A stretch of DNA of 64,000 bases. It comes from Prochilodus magdalenae. Taxonomy: Eukaryota; Chordata; Actinopteri; Characiformes; Prochilodontidae. Made by a program: the position numbers and the translations under genes. Positions 33,607 through 47,555 of this stretch are shown one piece after another. Position 1 is the stretch's first letter; each line of letters opens with the position of its first letter. The notes below the pieces were generated by a model. It worked only from the letters and a program-made list of their open reading frames with translations, was not told where the DNA came from and did not search any database. The DNA is taken from NCBI GenBank assembly GCA_024036415.1, contig JAMWET010005032.1, positions 62,001 to 126,000 on the forward strand, written 5' to 3'.

Positions 33607-36600
33607 GTAGGACGAATTATTTTTCTCAGTTCATGAGGAAGGTGGGCTACAGAAGGGGAAGTAAAACAGTTGTTTAGGTGATGCATGCTCGGCCAGCCAG
33701 CAGCAGCTTCTCCCCAAATTTGTGTCTAGTGTGCCGGTTTTTTTGCTAATAACAGCAACATGGATATCTGAGTTTGTGCACACGTGGTGCAGATATTACT
33801 TAGAACTCTTTGTGGAAGTTACTAGTAATTAAAATAATAGGATTTAAAGCAAGTGCGTTTAGATTTCGGGATACGATTGTCAATGTTGACTGGTTAGCAG
33901 TAGCATCCAAGCTTAAGCATTTGATGTAAAATGTGATGTACTGTAAATATCTGATGTTAATAGTAGTTTACATGATTGATTGGCGTAAAAATTAAGTGTA
34001 CAGTATGTTTACATCAAACCAAACGTATTCAATCGGCCAAGACTTTTTTCATCTTTATGGTTTGGCTCTTTAGTTTTGCAGTGGAGCAGCGATGCTAACA
34101 TAATAGACTTCTCTGTCACTTAAAAAGCTCCAGAAGAAAGTCTTCCAGTACTTATTAGCTGAAATAACTATTTTAAAATGCAAAGAGGATGTGTTTTTTT
34201 CTCTCCTTGTAAGAGCTAATGCAATGAAGCGAATGTCAAATATTGTTTTTAGGGATCCACCGATATGGTTAGGTTGGTGTGATATCTGACACTTAAATAT
34301 TTTTATATTTTTATAGGACTATGTGTGCATGGATTAGCATTACAATAAACTGAACACTTATTTGGTATTTATTGCTTTTCATTATTATTACTCTCTGTTT
34401 ATTGGGACTTGTTCTCAAGCTGTGTGAGAGTTGCACTGGAAACAGAACAGCATGCTCCTAAAGAAGCCATTCTGAATTCAGTGTGGTCTCCTCTCTTCAG
34501 TTGACATCAGCTAAACATAATACAACACCTGTATTCCCATATGTTGTTTCAAATACCAATATCATCCAGAGTTGATCATGCATCCCTAATTTAAACAAAA
34601 ATTGAACAATCCCTGAACTAAACTTTTTGCATTCTGGAACACCTCTTTTAGCTAAATGTTTTTTTCCACAGCTCCCTATGTTTGACAAAAATGCTGACGA
34701 GGCAGGTCATCTTGATGATAGCGATGAGGGGAATGAAGATCTCTCAGACAGCGAGGAGAGTGTCTTCTCTGGGCTTGAAGATTCTGGAAGTGATGACGAT
34801 GACGATGAGGTGGATGATGAAGATGTCGCTGATTCTGCAGAAAAGGAAACAAGTGGTAGTAAATTGGAGAAGCGCACAACGAGTACAAGTGAAGGCAGCC
34901 TTAAACCTCAGGTACTGTTACCAGCATGTTAGGTTTTTCTGTGTGTCATCACTGAAGTTCTGTTATATAAACATTACTGTGCTGTTAAAATAGTCATGTA
35001 CTAATTTCCAGTTTGTCTGGCACATTTAAAGAAGTTCGCAGGAGAAGTTCAGCCCTTCGAGTGGCATTTCGTTTGACAGCTCAAGTGTAATAGCTGCTCC
35101 TATGGGCGTTACTGATTTTGGCAATATAACAGCTTTTCAATTAACATAATTTATTGAGTGTGATGAATCTTATGGAGTGCTGTATGAAGTGTGCATCTTG
35201 CACATTGTTTACTGGCACAGGCTCTCTGGACATTACAGGCATTAAAGTGCTGTTTGGCAATATATGTGCCCACCTGCCTTTTGAAGCTTAATGCTTTTAG
35301 TCTGATCTTGGAGGCTTGTATCTCAACTGCATTTCAAAACAGAATAATTTCTGTGACTTTAAGGATTTGTGACTTGGTGATTATATGAATTGTAAATCAG
35401 AAGGCATTTTCTTCTTTATCGTGACGCATGTAAAACTGGCTTCTGCAGCGGGAGGTGATTGTAGACAGGAGAGGAAGTTAGATTGGAGTGTGGAAAGAGG
35501 TCAGACTCTGACAGGCAACGGAATCTGTCTGAAAAAACTTTTTTCCAAAACTGAGGGAATGCTAGATGTTCTTTAGCTTCTGAAAGATGATATGCTATTT
35601 GTTAAAGATCCTAAAACCAATTTAGCTAATCATGTTCCTCTTGGTCATGATATGTGTACATGTACAAAGGGTCTGGGTAATGCTTACATAAGCATTTCTT
35701 AACACAAGGCTAACATGACTTGCTCCACACACTCTTGGAGTCTGAGCTAAGGCTAACTTTGTAAGCAAGGAGTCTGTCTGTCTAAGCAATGCGTATCTAT
35801 CTGTTTGGGTATCTGTATGTCTATTTGTATATCTGTGTGTTGTGTAGTTCTGAGGTTCATTTCTTCAGCTAACGTTATGCCAGTATGTCTGCAACATGAC
35901 CAGCATACGCAAAGCACATTTAACTGAGGACAGGTTCAATTGGTTATGCTATATCTCTTAGCTTGAAGTCTGGAACTGAACCTGCTGTACACCTTCTTTC
36001 AGATTAAAAACAAAGCTGCACCACAACATGAGTAACTAGGATTTACCAGAATCTGTATTTATCTGGCACTGGAACTTCTGATTGATCTGCAGCACCCTCC
36101 AAGGTTGGCTTGTACATGTGCGGCTGATTCTCCCTACTTCAATTTTGTTAAGTATGTATGTAGGGCTGGAGACTCGATTGCAAATGTCAAAACTATCTCA
36201 ATAATTCTAAAGTTTTGTGACTTGATTAGTATAAAATAATAAATGAGTAAAAAGCTAGCAACTTCTCTGTCTCAAGGTGTGCATTGCCATAGCCACAGAA
36301 ACAGAAATGCTAATAATGGCGCTTTAACTCCATCTTGTTAGGTTTGTGGGGTATTTTGTTTGGCTTTCTGTTGTGGGGAATTTTTCCTGGTTTATCAGTA
36401 TTATATGTATAGATTATTTTCCATTTCATTAGTTTTGTTTTTACCACATGTTTCTACGTATGGAACTGTTTGGGGAATAGGAGCAGACAAATGGTGACTT
36501 CGTTACTGTGAAACAATGGGTTCTGTCAGCTTCACACCAGCCTCATTACAGGGGGCTCAGAAGATCAGCAATCAACACAGGACATGAAAAGCTATGGAAA

Positions 36601-39600
36601 GCAGCGCGTTTTGGGCAAATGGACATCTAAGACCAGCCTGGTCAATGTGTGAAAGTCACGTAGCACATGTTCATCATGTAACCGTGGTATATAAAAATGT
36701 AACCATGACAGCGTACGGCAAGGTTCTTGTCAGACGCAGTTCTGAAACCTTCCGCCAGCAGTTAATTCACTGCAGGATTAAAGAGTGTTTTTCTACATTC
36801 CTAAGGCTGACTGATCGAGTTGAATCTTTGAGCACGGAGTAGCGAATACGACTACCACACTGTACAAGGCACTGAGAGGGGGAAGACAGTGATGGATGGC
36901 TCTCGGTCACGCATGTTTATTGGAACATTAAGACCAAGGCCCATTTCATTCTGAAAAGCCTCTCTTCCCTTTGTTTAATTTAATTGTTTTATTTTTTCAA
37001 TTAAACTTTGCTGGATGTTTAACATAACACCTACATTTGGTGTACACAAAGTATTTTATAAGTTCCTGGGGGCTTTAAGAGCTGAAATTTAATTTAACGT
37101 TAACACTAATATGTGTATACAGGACGACGCGCTGGTTACAGGCTAACCTTTTAGGATTTGACGTTCAGCCAGATTATTGCTAAAATAAGCCTGTGAATGT
37201 GACCTGAACACAAGTCACCAGTTTAAACAACAGAAATAAGTCAGTCACTGTTTTAACGTCTGACTGTTGATAGATGCACAAATGGCACTGCAGGACAAGC
37301 TACGGCTAGCAACACCAGGCAAGCCATAAAATAATGGTGTATAAATGCATAATGGTGTAGACATGCATTTGATTTCTGGTGAGTTTCATTTTATTTAAAT
37401 GTTTTTTTTGAGGGGTGGAGGGTCAAGCATCATCAACTTAAAAAAAAAAATCATGGTCCTTAAGTTATTTTTTTTTGTTTTTCATTTTGGTTTTTGGTTT
37501 TAGTTTAGTTTCTGGTAGTCTTAAGGGTATATAGTTTATATTCTATTTCATGAAAACCAGTAGTTTTAGTTTTTAGTGTTGCGATGAATGCTGTGATGGT
37601 ATTTGATAATGGCAGTATAAAATGAACACAGTAAACTGAACTCTGTTTGTCTTCAGGCTCATTAGACAGCAAAACACAGAGGGGATCTCCTTCTTAACTA
37701 TTCGTCTTAACACACTGAAAAATTACAAATGCTTTTTTTTAAACATTTTTATTACACTTAATAAGCACAGGTAGTTATAGAAGACTATATTGGCCCTGCT
37801 TTAGTCTTTTGTTGTGAAGTTATGAACATGGTTAAGAACATCAGTTATGAAGAGACTGTGGACATTAGTTAAGAAGAGACAATTTGCATGTAATGCAGCA
37901 CAGAAATAAGAAGCTGTGTTTTAAGTTCCTACTCTGTTAAATGACTGGCTTGAAACTGGCTTTTCTACACCTTTTATACTGGAGGTCTAAGCTCCGTTTC
38001 CACTTGGGTTTCTCCTGGCTCTCACTACTGCCCTCTAGCAGGATGACACTGGCAGTAAATTAATACGGTGGTGCCATTACTTCTTGTCTGTTTCTGCCAG
38101 TCTGCTGTTCTGTGGGTGTCTTGTCATGTGACATTGTGAGATTTAGATAATATGAAATGATTTCAGTCAGTGCAAAGTGCATTGCTTTCAACTCTTGATT
38201 CCTGTAATCCCTTTGAAGAGTTAGAACTTAAATTCCTGTACCATGTGTTTTAGACACTGGTTGGACTTTTTCAGGGTAAACAACACCTGGGTGGGCTAAA
38301 CGATTCGGGCCGGATATCTAATTGGGATTTTTCGCACTAATGTTGCGATTGTGGTTTAAATTTAGATTGTTCTTTATAGACTGAGGACAAGAAACCTAGT
38401 TTATCCTTTTTCCTCAAGGCTTGATCATAGCCTGCTAACATGACAGACCGCCAGTTAATTTGGGTTGTGTTCATGTACACAGCACGTGGGTTGTTTAATT
38501 GGTCTCATCAATCAAATCAATCAAAACTTGCTTCGCAAGTGCCATGTTCATTTGTTCAGCTGTCATAAAAATGGCAGCTCCTGCAATTTAAAAATGGCAT
38601 CCTTTTAAATTGCAATTTTCAGCCGTACCTGGAGGCCTTGATCACTGCAGGAAAGGGTTAAGCTGAGAAGTTAAGCAGTAGATGTCTGTGATCATGAGAC
38701 ACTAGCAAATCTGAAAAATTGCCTTCTTTGTCTGGAGTTGGGGTCAGTCAGTGGGCTGCATTGTTCTTACTTCAGCTTTTTAATCCATCTAGCTCCCCTG
38801 GTCGGAGGCCTTTTGTGCATGAAGGATCTGGGGCCTGATGCACAACAGGCAGAAGTTAATGCGACTGCTGGAGGACTTTTATGGTCCCTGGGAGCTTTCC
38901 CACCGCCCCAGCAGCGGCGGCTCCGATCCAGCAGCAGCCGCGCTCGCGCCGGGCGAGTGGGTGGGAAGATGAAATGGGGACGTGGGTGAGAGCTGAGGGG
39001 GCGAAATGGGGTTCATCTTACCAGGAAGACTTCATTCTCTCACAAACACACACCCACGCACCAGTGGCACTCCGCAGACACGTCTGGTCTGCTTCCATCA
39101 GTAAGACGTAACATGTCTGTTCCTAGACTGAGGGAGGGTATTTTACCTTCCTGCCGTCCTGTAGGTTCTGCAAACTGTAGCGGGCCTGGGTTGTTTGGGT
39201 CAGATGTTAATTAAGCATCAGTGTGGGCCCTGATGAGTGGTTTCCGATTGTTCCACTCACGGCTCACGCAATAATTCATCTGCAGTTCGCAGGAAGCAGC
39301 GGAATAATAGGAGACTTGGGGCTTGCCGAGCGGAACCCTGGACAGTCAGCCAACACGCTTTAAAAACATGTTATGGGCTGGCGTGTGTGCTAACCGTGCG
39401 TGTTGGTGGACGCGTAGGCGTGTGTGTGCTTGCTTAAAAGGCCACTGGAGGTGCTCAGATTTGAAACGGATGTCCTGAAGCTTGCTGGCTCCAATTCATC
39501 CAAAGAGTTGCTCCAAACTGTTGTCAGATAATCCCGAGTTAGTTTATTCATTATGATTAAGGCTCACAAAGTGAACATGTTGCTTTGAGTATTTTTCACC

Positions 39601-42600
39601 TCTTCTGCTGATCTAGTTGTCTTAAGTAATGGCTCGGGGTAGTATTTCGCCTTAAGCCACAGCCGCAGATACTGTTTACTTTCTGAGAATAATTTAATAT
39701 AAGTGACTAAGGCTCTTGTCCAGCACACATTTGCTGTTAAAAAATAATCATTAAAATAAAAAAGTGTAATTTTAACACTTCTGTTTACTTTTGAATGAGG
39801 AAAAACATGATTTATACTGTCCAGCTGTATTCACTCTCATTCACAAAAGACTTGCTTGTGTGCTTAATTTTGCAATTGTATTTTTTTTTCACTACTAAAA
39901 GAAATGGGTTGTGTAGGTAAAGGAACCCTTTTCCAAGTTGGCTCTGGCGTCTAAGCTCACAAGACGTAAAAATGGCTGTTGATGGCGCTGCATATGGACG
40001 TGCACAAGGATGACCCGGATCTATATACCTGCGTGGTGTTAAACAGGATTCATATTTTGAGGAGAGGTGGTACAGTGCAGTAACTGATGTGTGGAAAACT
40101 CCAAAGCAGATGTTAATGATTGGCAAAAAGGAGTGATTGAATTTGGGTGGCCCAAAGGCCATAGTGTGAAGGAAGTAGCTGAATTTGCAGGTGTATAGAC
40201 GTGTGTGGTCATACGGGTCTACCAGCAGTGGCTAAAATACCAGTCTACAGGAAATTCAGCTCTGAATGTTAACAGGCAAGACATGCACCGAGTCTGGCCC
40301 AGCTGCACAATTCTTTGGTGTAAGAGTGACTGATGTGGCCTACGTGTCCAGTCCATGTCAAAACTTATCACAGATGTTATTCAAGCTCCTGGAGGTATTA
40401 CATGCTATTAAGTGGGTTTATTTTATTTTATTTATTTTTTGGTCTGGTGAGCTTATCTTGTCTGTTTCAGGTTCAGGTATAAAGGATCTTGGCGTTGTCT
40501 TGTTTACTATGTAGTAATTACTGTACTTGATCTATACATTTATGCACTGATATGTCAAACAATGCACCAAATGATGTGAAGTGAAAGACAAAGGCTGGAG
40601 AAATGAAAGATGGAAATTACTAGGAGAAATGTGAGTTGATATGCGACTATGGGTTAATTTGGAACCATGTTAAATTAGGGACTGATGTGGGTGGGGTTGG
40701 TTGGCTTCTGGAATTTAAAGGAAAAAAAGGAAGCCTTCATTTTATTTTCATCTTTCTTCTCCACGTTTGTCTGTACTGATGAACTGCTTTTCGGGGTAAG
40801 AATAAAATTTTGTATTAACTATTTGAAGTGCCTCTGGAACGTGATTATGTCCTCAGTATTTTTATTGGACGTGTCACAAAATATGGTGTCTCTAGGAGCA
40901 AGATTGGTGACCAAAGCCAATTCTCTATTATTAGTAATCCTGTTTGTCTGCTGCTGTGGATTGCCAGGATTATTTGGTTAACTGGGCCGTGGATTAGACT
41001 CGTCGTCTTTTCAAACTGAATTCATTGCTTTGATTCCATCTGGTTTGTCCATCATTTGGTTATGTCATGGCCTGCTCTCCTTAGTATGAGTTGAATGTTG
41101 CATGGTCAGATCGCTAAAGGAGTTTTAGTAGTTTAACTCATTATATATTTTGACTACAATGTAATCCTCTCAATTTAAACTAGGGGAAATGTTCACGCAG
41201 GCATGCAAAATTATCACATGGATAACATGAGAGCTGGAAGGCGAGAGGAAGTCTGGAATGAGGTGGCATTTTTGGTGTTAATCTTTTGCAAAATTTTGCA
41301 TACAGACCATGTAGTTGTGTTGGATGGTCTTATTAATTGGACATCCCTTCTCCTCGATTCATTCTCATATCTCCACCTTGTGCCTTAATGTAACTGTGCT
41401 TGTTATGTACATGTAGACTTACAAACATGTAAACGTGTACATATTTATTTGTATGATGAATGTAACACCCCATAATTTAGAGACATGGACCGACTGGTTT
41501 CTCCCCCTTTTTTCCTTCTTCCCCTAAAATCGCCTTGTGTTTAGCTCTTCAGGGCGAGTGGGAAAGATGCGTCCCCCCTGCAGGTTACCTGAGGCCATCT
41601 GTTTGAAATGGCTCCGCTAGCTTGATGTGGATTTAACTAGGCATTGGGGAGGAAGTGTTTCACTTAGCACCGTGCTCCAAAAGATATCAGGACTCCCCGG
41701 AGCCGTAAATCAACATAGGTTCCTCACCTGCCTCTCGCTGCCTCCAGGGAAACGCCAGAGCTCAAAGCGTCCTTTTTAAGACTGGCTCTGCCTCTTCTGA
41801 GGAATGGGCCATATTGAATAAAGGTCAGCACAGCAGGCTTTCATCCCTGCTGTCCCTTCCACAGCACTGTTTGCTGTGTGTGTAAATAACGTGGTGGTAC
41901 GTGCTTGATAAGAAATGCGGAATCCATAAAACTTCTGCACACTGAAGGATTTAGATTTTATGTCTGAGAAATGGAAAATGTTGGGGGAAGATGAGTTGGA
42001 GTGGAGCACTGAGGTTGTTTTCCCCAAGACTTCTTTCCAAATCTAGAGGAACTCTTTTCCATGTCCATGATAGCACGAGCGGTCAGAGAAGGCCACCAGA
42101 AACATGGCATCTGATGTCTTGTAGAGCTCTGAGGCAGTCTGGGTTGTCAGGTGCCATCCTCATGAGTAGAACTATCAATTCTAAAGCATGTGGTCAACCA
42201 GCTTCCTGGGGAGAGAGAGCGTCAGGAGAGAGCAACGTCTTTTCGTTTTTTTCTTACAGCTGTGACCACGGTCCGTTGTGTGGCCCATGAACGTGAATCC
42301 CGGCTGCTTAGCGCATCTCTGCACTGTTAAGCCGTTTACCATGTGTCCCCTCTGAGGAATAATGTTTTGAAGTTTTGATTTGCACCTTGCTGAATACTTT
42401 AACTGTTGCTTGTGTTGCTGAATTGATGTTAAGTTCAGAGAAATGTTTTTATCACTTGATTATGTACTGAGAGTCATTTTATTTTTCCTTCAAAGGCTGA
42501 GGAGAAAACAGCTAAGGTCAAAAAGCTGAGGAAGAAAAAGAATGTGCCTGCAGAGGGAGAGGAAGAAGAAGAGGAGAGTGTAAAGTCAGGCACTGACAGT

Positions 42601-42657
42601 GGGCTGAAGATTTCTTCCCACGTGGACGAGTACGAGCAGGACACGTCAGATGAAGAG
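33517..42657 (+). CDS. bop1: Ribosome biogenesis protein BOP1, first three coding exons (3' partial)
   Basis: BOP1 is the scaffold of the nucleolar PeBoW complex (PES1-BOP1-WDR12), which processes the 32S pre-rRNA and matures the 60S subunit. The 164 codons visible cover the disordered acidic N-terminus. Exon 2 contains SDSEESVFSGLEDSGSD, identical to human BOP1, then a poly-Asp stretch. Exon 3 has a basic Lys-rich patch, a poly-Glu run and YEQDTSDEE, which in human continues DIRNTVG. All three exons are phase 0. The start at 33517 (-3 A) gives MPESGSKVV; an in-frame upstream ATG at 33400 lies inside or beside the TIR element and is not preferred. The BOP1 N-terminal domain and WD40 repeats lie beyond the window. 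Confidence 0.95.
34672..34911 (+). CDS. bop1: bop1 exon 2 (acidic)
   Basis: 80 codons, phase 0 both ends, acceptor tttttccacag. Carries the family signature SDSEESVFSGLEDSGSD followed by DDDDDEVDDEDV. Confidence 0.95.
38293..38372. repeat. Remnant of the gggctgcacgat-type MITE
   Basis: Reads gggctaaacgattcgg ... atctaattgggatttttcgc ... gttgcgattgtgg, close to the end of the element family seen at 17730. Only one end is recognisable. Confidence 0.45.
40021..40345 (+). pseudogene. Transposase helix-turn-helix remnant (Tc1/IS630 type)
   Basis: Conceptual reading gives KGVIEFGWPKGHSVKEVAEF AGV, a stop, then VYQQWLKYQSTGNS: the N-terminal DNA-binding helices of a Tc1-like transposase, with stops and no DDE domain nearby. 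Confidence 0.6.
42496..42657 (+). CDS. bop1: bop1 exon 3
   Basis: 54 codons, phase 0 both ends. AEEKTAKVKKLRKKK, a Glu run and HVDEYEQDTSDEE match the region just before the conserved BOP1 N-terminal domain. Confidence 0.95.
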
Positions 42658-43265
42658 GTAAGGCTGGTACATGTATGAATGGTACTAGACCATCAGGTTG
42701 CTAAACAGAACCTAGAGGCTAGTACTATACTAAAGACCAGTGCCATAAAATAAGCATTATTAAATGTTTAGTTCACAAGCAAATATAGAAGAAAAGTTTG
42801 AGTGATATACATATATAATTATATAATATAATAATATATATGAAATTTATTTGTTTTTGATTTTTGTTTTTTTTATATCTTTAATTGTCCCAAAATCATC
42901 TCTTAAGTGTAGCAGAATGCACCACATTTATGCCTTCAGAAATATCCTTATATCTGCTCAATAGGGTCCGAAAAATAATGTGAAAATTAATCTGGTTTCA
43001 GAAAACCAGATTTCTGTATGATTTCTAACTTAAATAGGAAGGAAAATTTTCAGTTACTTCCTTTCATTCAGATTCCAAAGCAAACATACATTTTTCATAA
43101 AGATGGTACATATTACTTTTACTTGGCTAAATAGGTGAATATATGCACATGCGTTTTTCTGCTGATACTCCCCAGATACAACAGACATAAGTGAAAACAC
43201 TTTGAAAGGTAACTCGGATTTTTCCTCTTTATTTAGTGATGTGGTGTCACTGGGGACTTGAGTTG

Positions 43266-43282
43266 AAAAAAAAAAAAAAAAA

Positions 43283-43316
<34 letters not shown>
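43266..43316. repeat. A17 / T30 homopolymer palindrome
   Basis: 17 A, four bases, then 30 T: a perfect hairpin-forming pair in bop1 intron 3. It is also the kind of site where assemblies err. Confidence 0.9.
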
Positions 43317-43318
<2 letters not shown>

Positions 43319-43740
43319 TGCTTTGTCAGTAATGTTTCTGTTTATGCGTAAAAGTGGCAGCTTATCAGCTATGGCTTATTGTAATACCATATATTATGGT
43401 ATTATTGGCCTTTTATATGGAATTATTAATATCGTTGAACCTCTAGTAATGATGAGCATACAAAGCTTTCAAAGAAATTACAGTTGATACCTTTCTCTGG
43501 GAAAACGCAGCATTACCAACATGGCTGTGCAGCCCTTAGATGGCTGTAGGTGGTAGAGTGTCCACACTACATGTCTTTGCTAATGTTCAGTTGAATTTTA
43601 GACGTTTTAATGTATTCCAGATATTCAACGGGAAAAAAAATCTATACCAAAATGTTTTTCCCATGAACACATGATGGTAGTGGAACCCTTGCCTTGTATA
43701 CTCTTTTTACCAGCACACTAGCACTGACACTATCACTGTT

Positions 43741-43812
43741 GTCGGCCTGGGTGTCGGCCTGGGTGTCGGCCTGGGTGTCGGCCTGGGTGTCGGCCTGGGT
43801 GTCGGCCTGGGT
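43741..43812. repeat. 12-bp minisatellite, six identical units
   Basis: The unit GTCGGCCTGGGT occurs six times without a change, with a CpG in each unit. Confidence 0.97.
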
Positions 43813-46800
43813 CACAGCTTTTCGGTAAGCTTTAGGGCACTGAATTGTGAGGTTTTTTTTTTGTTTGTTTGTTTGTTTTTTTTTTCTCGTGGATTTGGGA
43901 ATATTCTTTAAATGCTCACATAAGGTGGCATATAATGATCATTTTGTAGAATTTTGGAAAATCCAGGATACACCTGTCTCCTGTAACTGTGACCGTCTCA
44001 CTGTGCATGGATGGAAAAATATACTTATGTTTGAGGCAGATTTCAATCAGCTTGGAGCAGTTTTAAACCCATGAATCGCCCTAATTGTGGAGATTAGCAT
44101 TTCAGGCAAGGCGAGTTTATTAATATAGCAGCTGCCATATACTGACGTTATTCTATGTGTTTTAGGAATGAGAAAAAAGATCATTAAAATCTGAAAAGAA
44201 ATGAAAAACATGATTAAGAAGTAAAAATAAACATGAAAATAAAAGTCTTATTAAACTTATTTAGTGGACAGAGTACCATAACAGAATGGAAGTCCAGCCG
44301 AGCTAACAGTACAGTGTTTTAAGCTGAGCTAGAGGCATGCTCAAAACCGAACATTTTCAGCCCAGATTTGGAGCTGATTGTGAGAGCTCCACCACAGCAA
44401 AGATCTACATGTATTGGAGCTGTTCATTCTGCATTCATCCTGCATGCACCACAGAAAACATTAGATTCCAGTTTTAAACTACCCTACCAGCACTAGTAAT
44501 GCTTGTAGCATTATGTGCTGCAGTAAGACATTTCATCAGAACACTGCAATTGCTATTTTAGCAAAACATGCCAGTTTGTCAATATGTTTGCATGCCTATA
44601 TTAGTGTATTATCTGCATTTAAGGTGGGGTGGTGGACTTGCGTTGGATTTTAAACGTAGATATGACACGTGATTTGCAGGGAGTGAAGTATGAAAATAAA
44701 ACACTGGGGAACACGAGGGCTTACCTCACACCTTCACCGTCTAGAGATGGTGTTATGGTGCCTCTTCTAGCTCAGTTCCCTTCTCAAATGAACGTTTGCT
44801 TTCAAATGCTGAATCAAGTCCACTGAGCTGAAATCAGCACTAAACACCTCTGCAGAAAACAAAGTTTAAGGAGGGTGATATGTGCACTTTAATACTGATT
44901 TAATAATGAATTTGAGGCAAACGTTTTTACAAATGCTTCCCTCTTTAGTTGTATGAGTGCTGAATGAATGTGACGTCCATATAACATAGCATTGATAGCA
45001 AGGGCCTGTTCTACATGCCCAAGATGTTTGAGCCTGGATATGTGCATGCGTAGCTATAGTGACTCAAGATCTGCAGATGAGTGAAGCTTATACTTGAGGA
45101 ATTTTTTGAGTACAGCAGAAACGAGTGAATTTATTTACAAGGCGTAGTCGTCAAGGACAGTGGATTCCTAGGTGAATCTCAAAGAGAGCTGCTGCCTCAG
45201 ATTCTCCAAACTGCACACAGAAGTCTCACCAGGGCAAAATTGCAAAGCTCCTGTAAATGAGGAGAATGAGGAGTTATAGGCAAATATGGGAAAAAGAGGT
45301 AATAAATGGGTATATATGGGTAAATACTCTTCATATCGCAAAACGTTCTAAATCACAATATTATTGTTTCGTGACTTGAGCATTGTGATTATATCATACG
45401 ATGTATTTTCACCCCTAGTATTTGAACACCTGTCTTTGTTACCATGGATTGTTTGCCTGCCAAGCTCTTATGGTTTGCTTTAAAAGGCGCATTTGACTGG
45501 CAGTCGTCTGATTTTAATTTGGATGCGCAACAAAAGTATGATTTGGATACGGCATGGAAATCATTCAATACTCATTGTACTGAGTGCATGATGACTGGGC
45601 CTGATTAAAGCCTTATGGCAGAAGATTGTGTGTAGGCTTGCCTTGTCATGTACCAGCCATTGATATGTTGCATTGTGATGAGTTTGATTAACTAAAGAAT
45701 GCATGGGAGATGTAAGAGAGCTTAAGACAGCATTTATTATGTCCCTTCCATAAAGACAGACAATGTACAATTGTTCTAAGAACTCGTTCAAAGTCTTTGA
45801 TGGGTAGTTTGTTGCGTTAAAGTGACACTGTACGAAGAAAAGAGTTTCATAACATAGATTGATGAGTAATGATGAATTAATTGTCCTAGCCATTAGACTT
45901 ATTGGGATAGTACTCTTGCAACATCTCATGAAGGGATGGGAGTGGAAAGTGCCTTATTCCACAATTTGAAGGTTGCTAAACTGCTGGGTCTGAAACAGCT
46001 CCCCTACGTCTGTCAGATGTTACTGTGTTTCTGTAATGTACGTATTGGATTGCCTCGTTCTTTTTTTCTATAGAGGCCTCCAGAGTTGTGTGATGTAGGC
46101 CTATTTTCACTACCAGGAGCTCTGTGACTTCTCAGATTTGCATGTGGAGCCATTAAAAAATTCTTCCCTCTGCTCTTTAATTTAAATGGTCCATTGAAAA
46201 TCATTGAACCCTGGCACACCAAGGGTTGGAGGACTTGCCAGGCCATACAACCTAAACACGTCAGCCATCCAAAACTGTTCTTGGCAAAGGCCTGCCGACC
46301 AGGAATGTTCTGTTAGCAGTGATATTGTTTTTGGGTAGGTCCCTGCTTTCAGAGAGAGTGCATAGGGAGGGGGCAGTGTTTAAACGCTCATTTGAAATCA
46401 CATTGAACACAACTGGAATGATGACCACTTTCTTTATTTAGTTTGTAAAAGTGCTTGATGGTTTTTTTCTATGGTAGTGTGTCTGTGGAGACCTGTGGCT
46501 TGTTAAACAGTCGAAATAAATGATGGCGTAGTAGTCTCAGCCTTATAATAGAGGGTTGTCTACATTGTAGGCCTACAGGTGGTTCTTTTCTTGTGCTGAG
46601 TATTGCCTGGGCAGGGTTCAGAGACCAACATGGTTTACCTGGTGTTATACAGATCGGATTTCTCACGTTGAAGAATGACCTAGGATCAGTAATTCGAGCT
46701 TTTGTATAGTAATAACTGCCATTGTGTGGTCTTAGGGGAGCACATCATCTCGGCCCAATGTGGGCTGTACTGAAAGAGCTGAGAGTTGAACAGGACCTAT

Positions 46801-47020
46801 TAAGAATAAAGCTAAAACATGTAGCTTTGGTTTTTCAGCCCAGCCCATCAGATTGGCTCTACTATAGTCTTGGTTGCACTTCAAGTGGTATTTCATAAAG
46901 CAGGGTTTCTCAGTTTAGTGGAGGTCTCTGATTCTGGTTGCTTTTGGTTGTTTTTGTGTCTTGGTATACAGGGGAAAAATGACAACATTAATCCTGTCAG
47001 AAAAAGGAAGAAGTGCTACA

Positions 47021-47555
47021 ATACTGTGCAAAATCAGGGACCAGCCTTAATTTTGTTTGTTGACCATTAAGTACAGGTTATTTATGTAGATCTTAGAGTA
47101 TGCTTCTGAGGAGTTTAGATATGATATAAAGAAATACACATATACACAAAGACTGTAAAAAAAGTCAAAGGACAACCGAGTGAAGAGTCCAAAAAAGCAT
47201 TGGAAAAACATGGGACTCCTGATTACATGGACCTGGTAGACCACCAAAATTGTTCCCATCAGATAAACGGTACCTAAAGCTGCAGTCTTTGAGAGATGGG
47301 AGAAATCGAAGCTCCACTCTTGCTTCAGATCTGATCTGAAATAAGTCACAGGTGTTTTTATCCATTTCTCTCAAAGGGTGTGCAGTTGCCAAGATGTTGC
47401 TGCCAAGACATTGCAGAGAAAAGAAAATTTGCAAACATCACTGAACTGAGGACAGTCCTCCAAAGAAGACTGGAATCAGCTATAAGCAGACTAAATACTG
47501 ACTATTATAAACTGGCTTTGAGGCTACTGTCTGACTTTCTTAACAATTAAATGAA
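47021..47555 (+). mobile_element. Degenerate Tc1-like element
   Basis: Starts with atactgtgcaaaatcaggga, a Tc1-type end like that at 5241. It continues with a conceptual reading DYMDLVDHQNCSHQINGT and later EKRKFANITELRTVLQRRLE, text familiar from degraded Tc1 copies in fish. Several stops. No complete right end seen. Confidence 0.65.

Larger units (their letters stand above)
34912..42495 (+). other. bop1: bop1 intron 2, 7.6 kb
   Basis: No nested gene is supported. Contains a MITE remnant (38293-38372), a CpG-rich patch (38870-39000) and a transposase remnant (40021-40345). Confidence 0.55.

Noticed and set aside
34676..34888. His-rich - strand frame
   Set aside because: It is the antisense shadow of the Asp/Glu-rich bop1 exon 2.
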